Shown here: piece after piece, positions 5,683 to 6,634 of the stretch
Layout: the number at the start of each line of letters is the position of its first letter
How positions within the stretch are numbered: the first letter of the stretch is position 1
From: Rhodobiaceae bacterium UBA7378
GTDB taxonomy: Bacteria; Pseudomonadota; Alphaproteobacteria; RS24
Length of the DNA: 6,634 nucleotides
Direction: 5' to 3'
NCBI GenBank assembly: GCA_002469805.1
Contig: DKNW01000087.1
Location: forward strand, 753 to 7,386
Program-made: the position numbers and the translations under genes
Notes under the pieces: generated by a model
Database searches by the model: none
The model's input: only the letters and a program-made list of their open reading frames with translations
Told to the model about the DNA's origin: nothing

Positions 5683-6634
5683 ATGACAAAAATCGATACC
5701 AATATTGCAGCCTTGAAGTCGTTGCATCATTTGACCCGGAATGAGGATAATTATTCCAATGCGGTCGAGCGTTTGTCCTCGGGTAAGCGCATTAATAATG
5801 CAGGCGACGATGCGGCTGGTGCCTCAATCGTTAACCGCATGACGGCACAGATTTCCGGCATGCAAATGGCTATCCGAAATGCTGGTGACGCCATTTCAAT
5901 GTCCCAGATTGCAGAAGGGGCGATGGTCGAAGTTTCCGAAATCCTCCAGCGCATGCGTGAACTGGGTGTACAGGCGGCTAACGGCACATATTCCGGTGCC
6001 GACCGAGTGGCTCTGAACCAGGAAGTTAACCAGCTGAAAAACGAGTTGTTGCGTATTTCCGAAACGACATCGTTCAACACAACCAAACTTCTGAATGGCA
6101 CCTTTCAAGATACGCAATTTGAAATCGGTTTTGATGAAACCCCGCAACACACGCACACGCTGACTATCAAAGATGTCAGCCCATCTTCGCTAGGAGTCTG
6201 GCAAATTGACTCGCAGTTGGAAAAAAGCACTACAGCTTCTTCCATAGCCGCCAACGGTGCGGCGGCGATTATCACGACATCTGCGGACCATAATTTTGCC
6301 GCTGGTGATCTTGTTACCTACGAAAAAGGCTCGGCGCCGCTGCCAGGTTTGATCCCTGGTCAAATCTATAAGGTCGGTACGGCTAATCTAGCGGCTACAA
6401 CTTTTACGCTGACTGAGATCGATGGCAGTGCCGTCACCTACGGTAAGCTGTCGGATGCAACTTATGGCGATCCGACGGACGCGAAGTTTCACCTTGCAAC
6501 GCTGGCTGGTGCGCCAAATGTAGCCGAAACAGGTGGCGCAGCTGCCGGATCCAATGTGCTCGACGCCGAAAATCTGACAATTTACGGTCACGTGGGCACT
6601 GAAACAGCGAATGTTGCTGTTGGCTCGACGGCGC
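5683..6634 (+). CDS. Flagellin, filament subunit; 3' end outside the window
   Basis: Flagellin is secreted through the growing flagellum and polymerises into the filament. The 317 visible codons are open to the window edge. The N-terminal D0/D1 region is textbook: MTKIDTNIAALKSL, LSSGKRINNAGDDAAGASIV (31-50), AIRNAGDAISMSQIAEGAM (63-81), ILQRMRELGVQAANGTYSGAD (87-107) and FNTTKLLNGTF (131-141). The variable region begins near 142 and is still running at 317, while the conserved C-terminal D1/D0 half is not yet reached. The full protein is therefore long, probably well over 450 residues (inference). About 196-254 holds a distinctive inserted motif, and 296-317 looks like the start of an IN-type module. 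One tryptophan and no cysteine were seen. Transcription is predicted from its own sigma-54 promoter. No specific gene symbol is given because alphaproteobacteria often carry several flagellin paralogs. Confidence 0.95.
   Translation, partial: MTKIDTNIAALKSLHHLTRNEDNYSNAVERLSSGKRINNAGDDAAGASIVNRMTAQISGMQMAIRNAGDAISMSQIAEGAMVEVSEILQRMRELGVQAANGTYSGADRVALNQEVNQLKNELLRISETTSFNTTKLLNGTFQDTQFEIGFDETPQHTHTLTIKDVSPSSLGVWQIDSQLEKSTTASSIAANGAAAIITTSADHNFAAGDLVTYEKGSAPLPGLIPGQIYKVGTANLAATTFTLTEIDGSAVTYGKLSDATYGDPTDAKFHLATLAGAPNVAETGGAAAGSNVLDAENLTIYGHVGTETANVAVGSTA
6268..6444 (+). other. Phage/surface-protein-like 'HxFxxGDxVxY' module in flagellin variable region
   Basis: Flagellin residues about 196-254 contain IITTSADHNFAAGDLVTY, then GLIPGQIYKV, then TTFTLTEIDGSAVTYG. 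This order (H.F..GD.V.Y, GL..G..Y.V, then FTL) is a recurrent small beta module in phage tail or virion proteins and large bacterial surface proteins; in databases it is often labelled as an E1 FCCH-like domain. The match is from recalled pattern, not from a search. It lies where the surface-exposed D2/D3 domain of flagellin is expected. Confidence 0.5.

Larger units (their letters stand above)
5611..5731. repeat. 11-bp inverted repeat flanking the flagellin promoter and start codon
   Basis: AATGATGCAAC at 5611-5621 is the exact reverse complement of GTTGCATCATT at 5721-5731; the arms are 99 bases apart. The left arm is centred about 45 bases before the predicted transcription start and the right arm about 65 bases after it, inside codons 13-17 of the flagellin gene. 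The left arm also overlaps a small dyad, TGATG-CAA-CATCA (5613-5625). The function is unknown: possible binding sites for a sigma-54 activator or another regulator, or chance. Confidence 0.4.

Overview
This window is a stretch of a flagellar late-gene cluster. All genes are on the + strand: flgK (hook-filament junction protein 1), flgL (junction protein 2, also called HAP3), and the first 317 codons of a flagellin gene that runs off the right edge. The gene order, the protein style (FlgK segments around QIFTREGRHIAG and FVDKATGHSIATR, flagellin start MTKIDTNIAALKSL) and a very strong sigma-54 promoter before the flagellin point to an alphaproteobacterium, possibly a marine lineage. This placement is inference; no rRNA or other phylogenetic marker is present.

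Layout. Bases 1-15 hold a ribosome binding site and perhaps the last codons of an upstream gene. flgK fills 16-4314 and encodes 1432 residues, roughly two and a half times the size of the enteric protein. The extra length is a central block between normal N- and C-terminal halves. flgL follows after 8 bases, with its Shine-Dalgarno sequence overlapping the flgK stop codon, so the two look co-transcribed and translationally coupled. A 76-base gap (5607-5682) holds a near-perfect sigma-54 -24/-12 promoter, an 11-bp inverted repeat whose second arm lies inside the flagellin gene, and a strong ribosome binding site. There is no gene-free stretch longer than 300 bases.

How the genes work together. 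FlgK and FlgL are the two thin rings that join the hook to the filament, and flagellin builds the filament itself. The most interesting feature is that all three carry enlarged variable regions. FlgK and FlgL both contain a beta-rich module of the flagellin hook IN-motif type, and the flagellin appears to start a similar module exactly where the window ends. The flagellin also carries an inserted segment that resembles the 'HxFxxGDxVxY...GLxxGxxYxV...FTL' motif known from phage and surface proteins. The sequence therefore suggests parallel elaboration of the outer surface across the hook junction and filament. The separate promoter before flagellin suggests that filament subunits are transcribed separately from, or in addition to, the junction proteins. 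I see no mobile element, CRISPR, RNA gene or non-flagellar system here.
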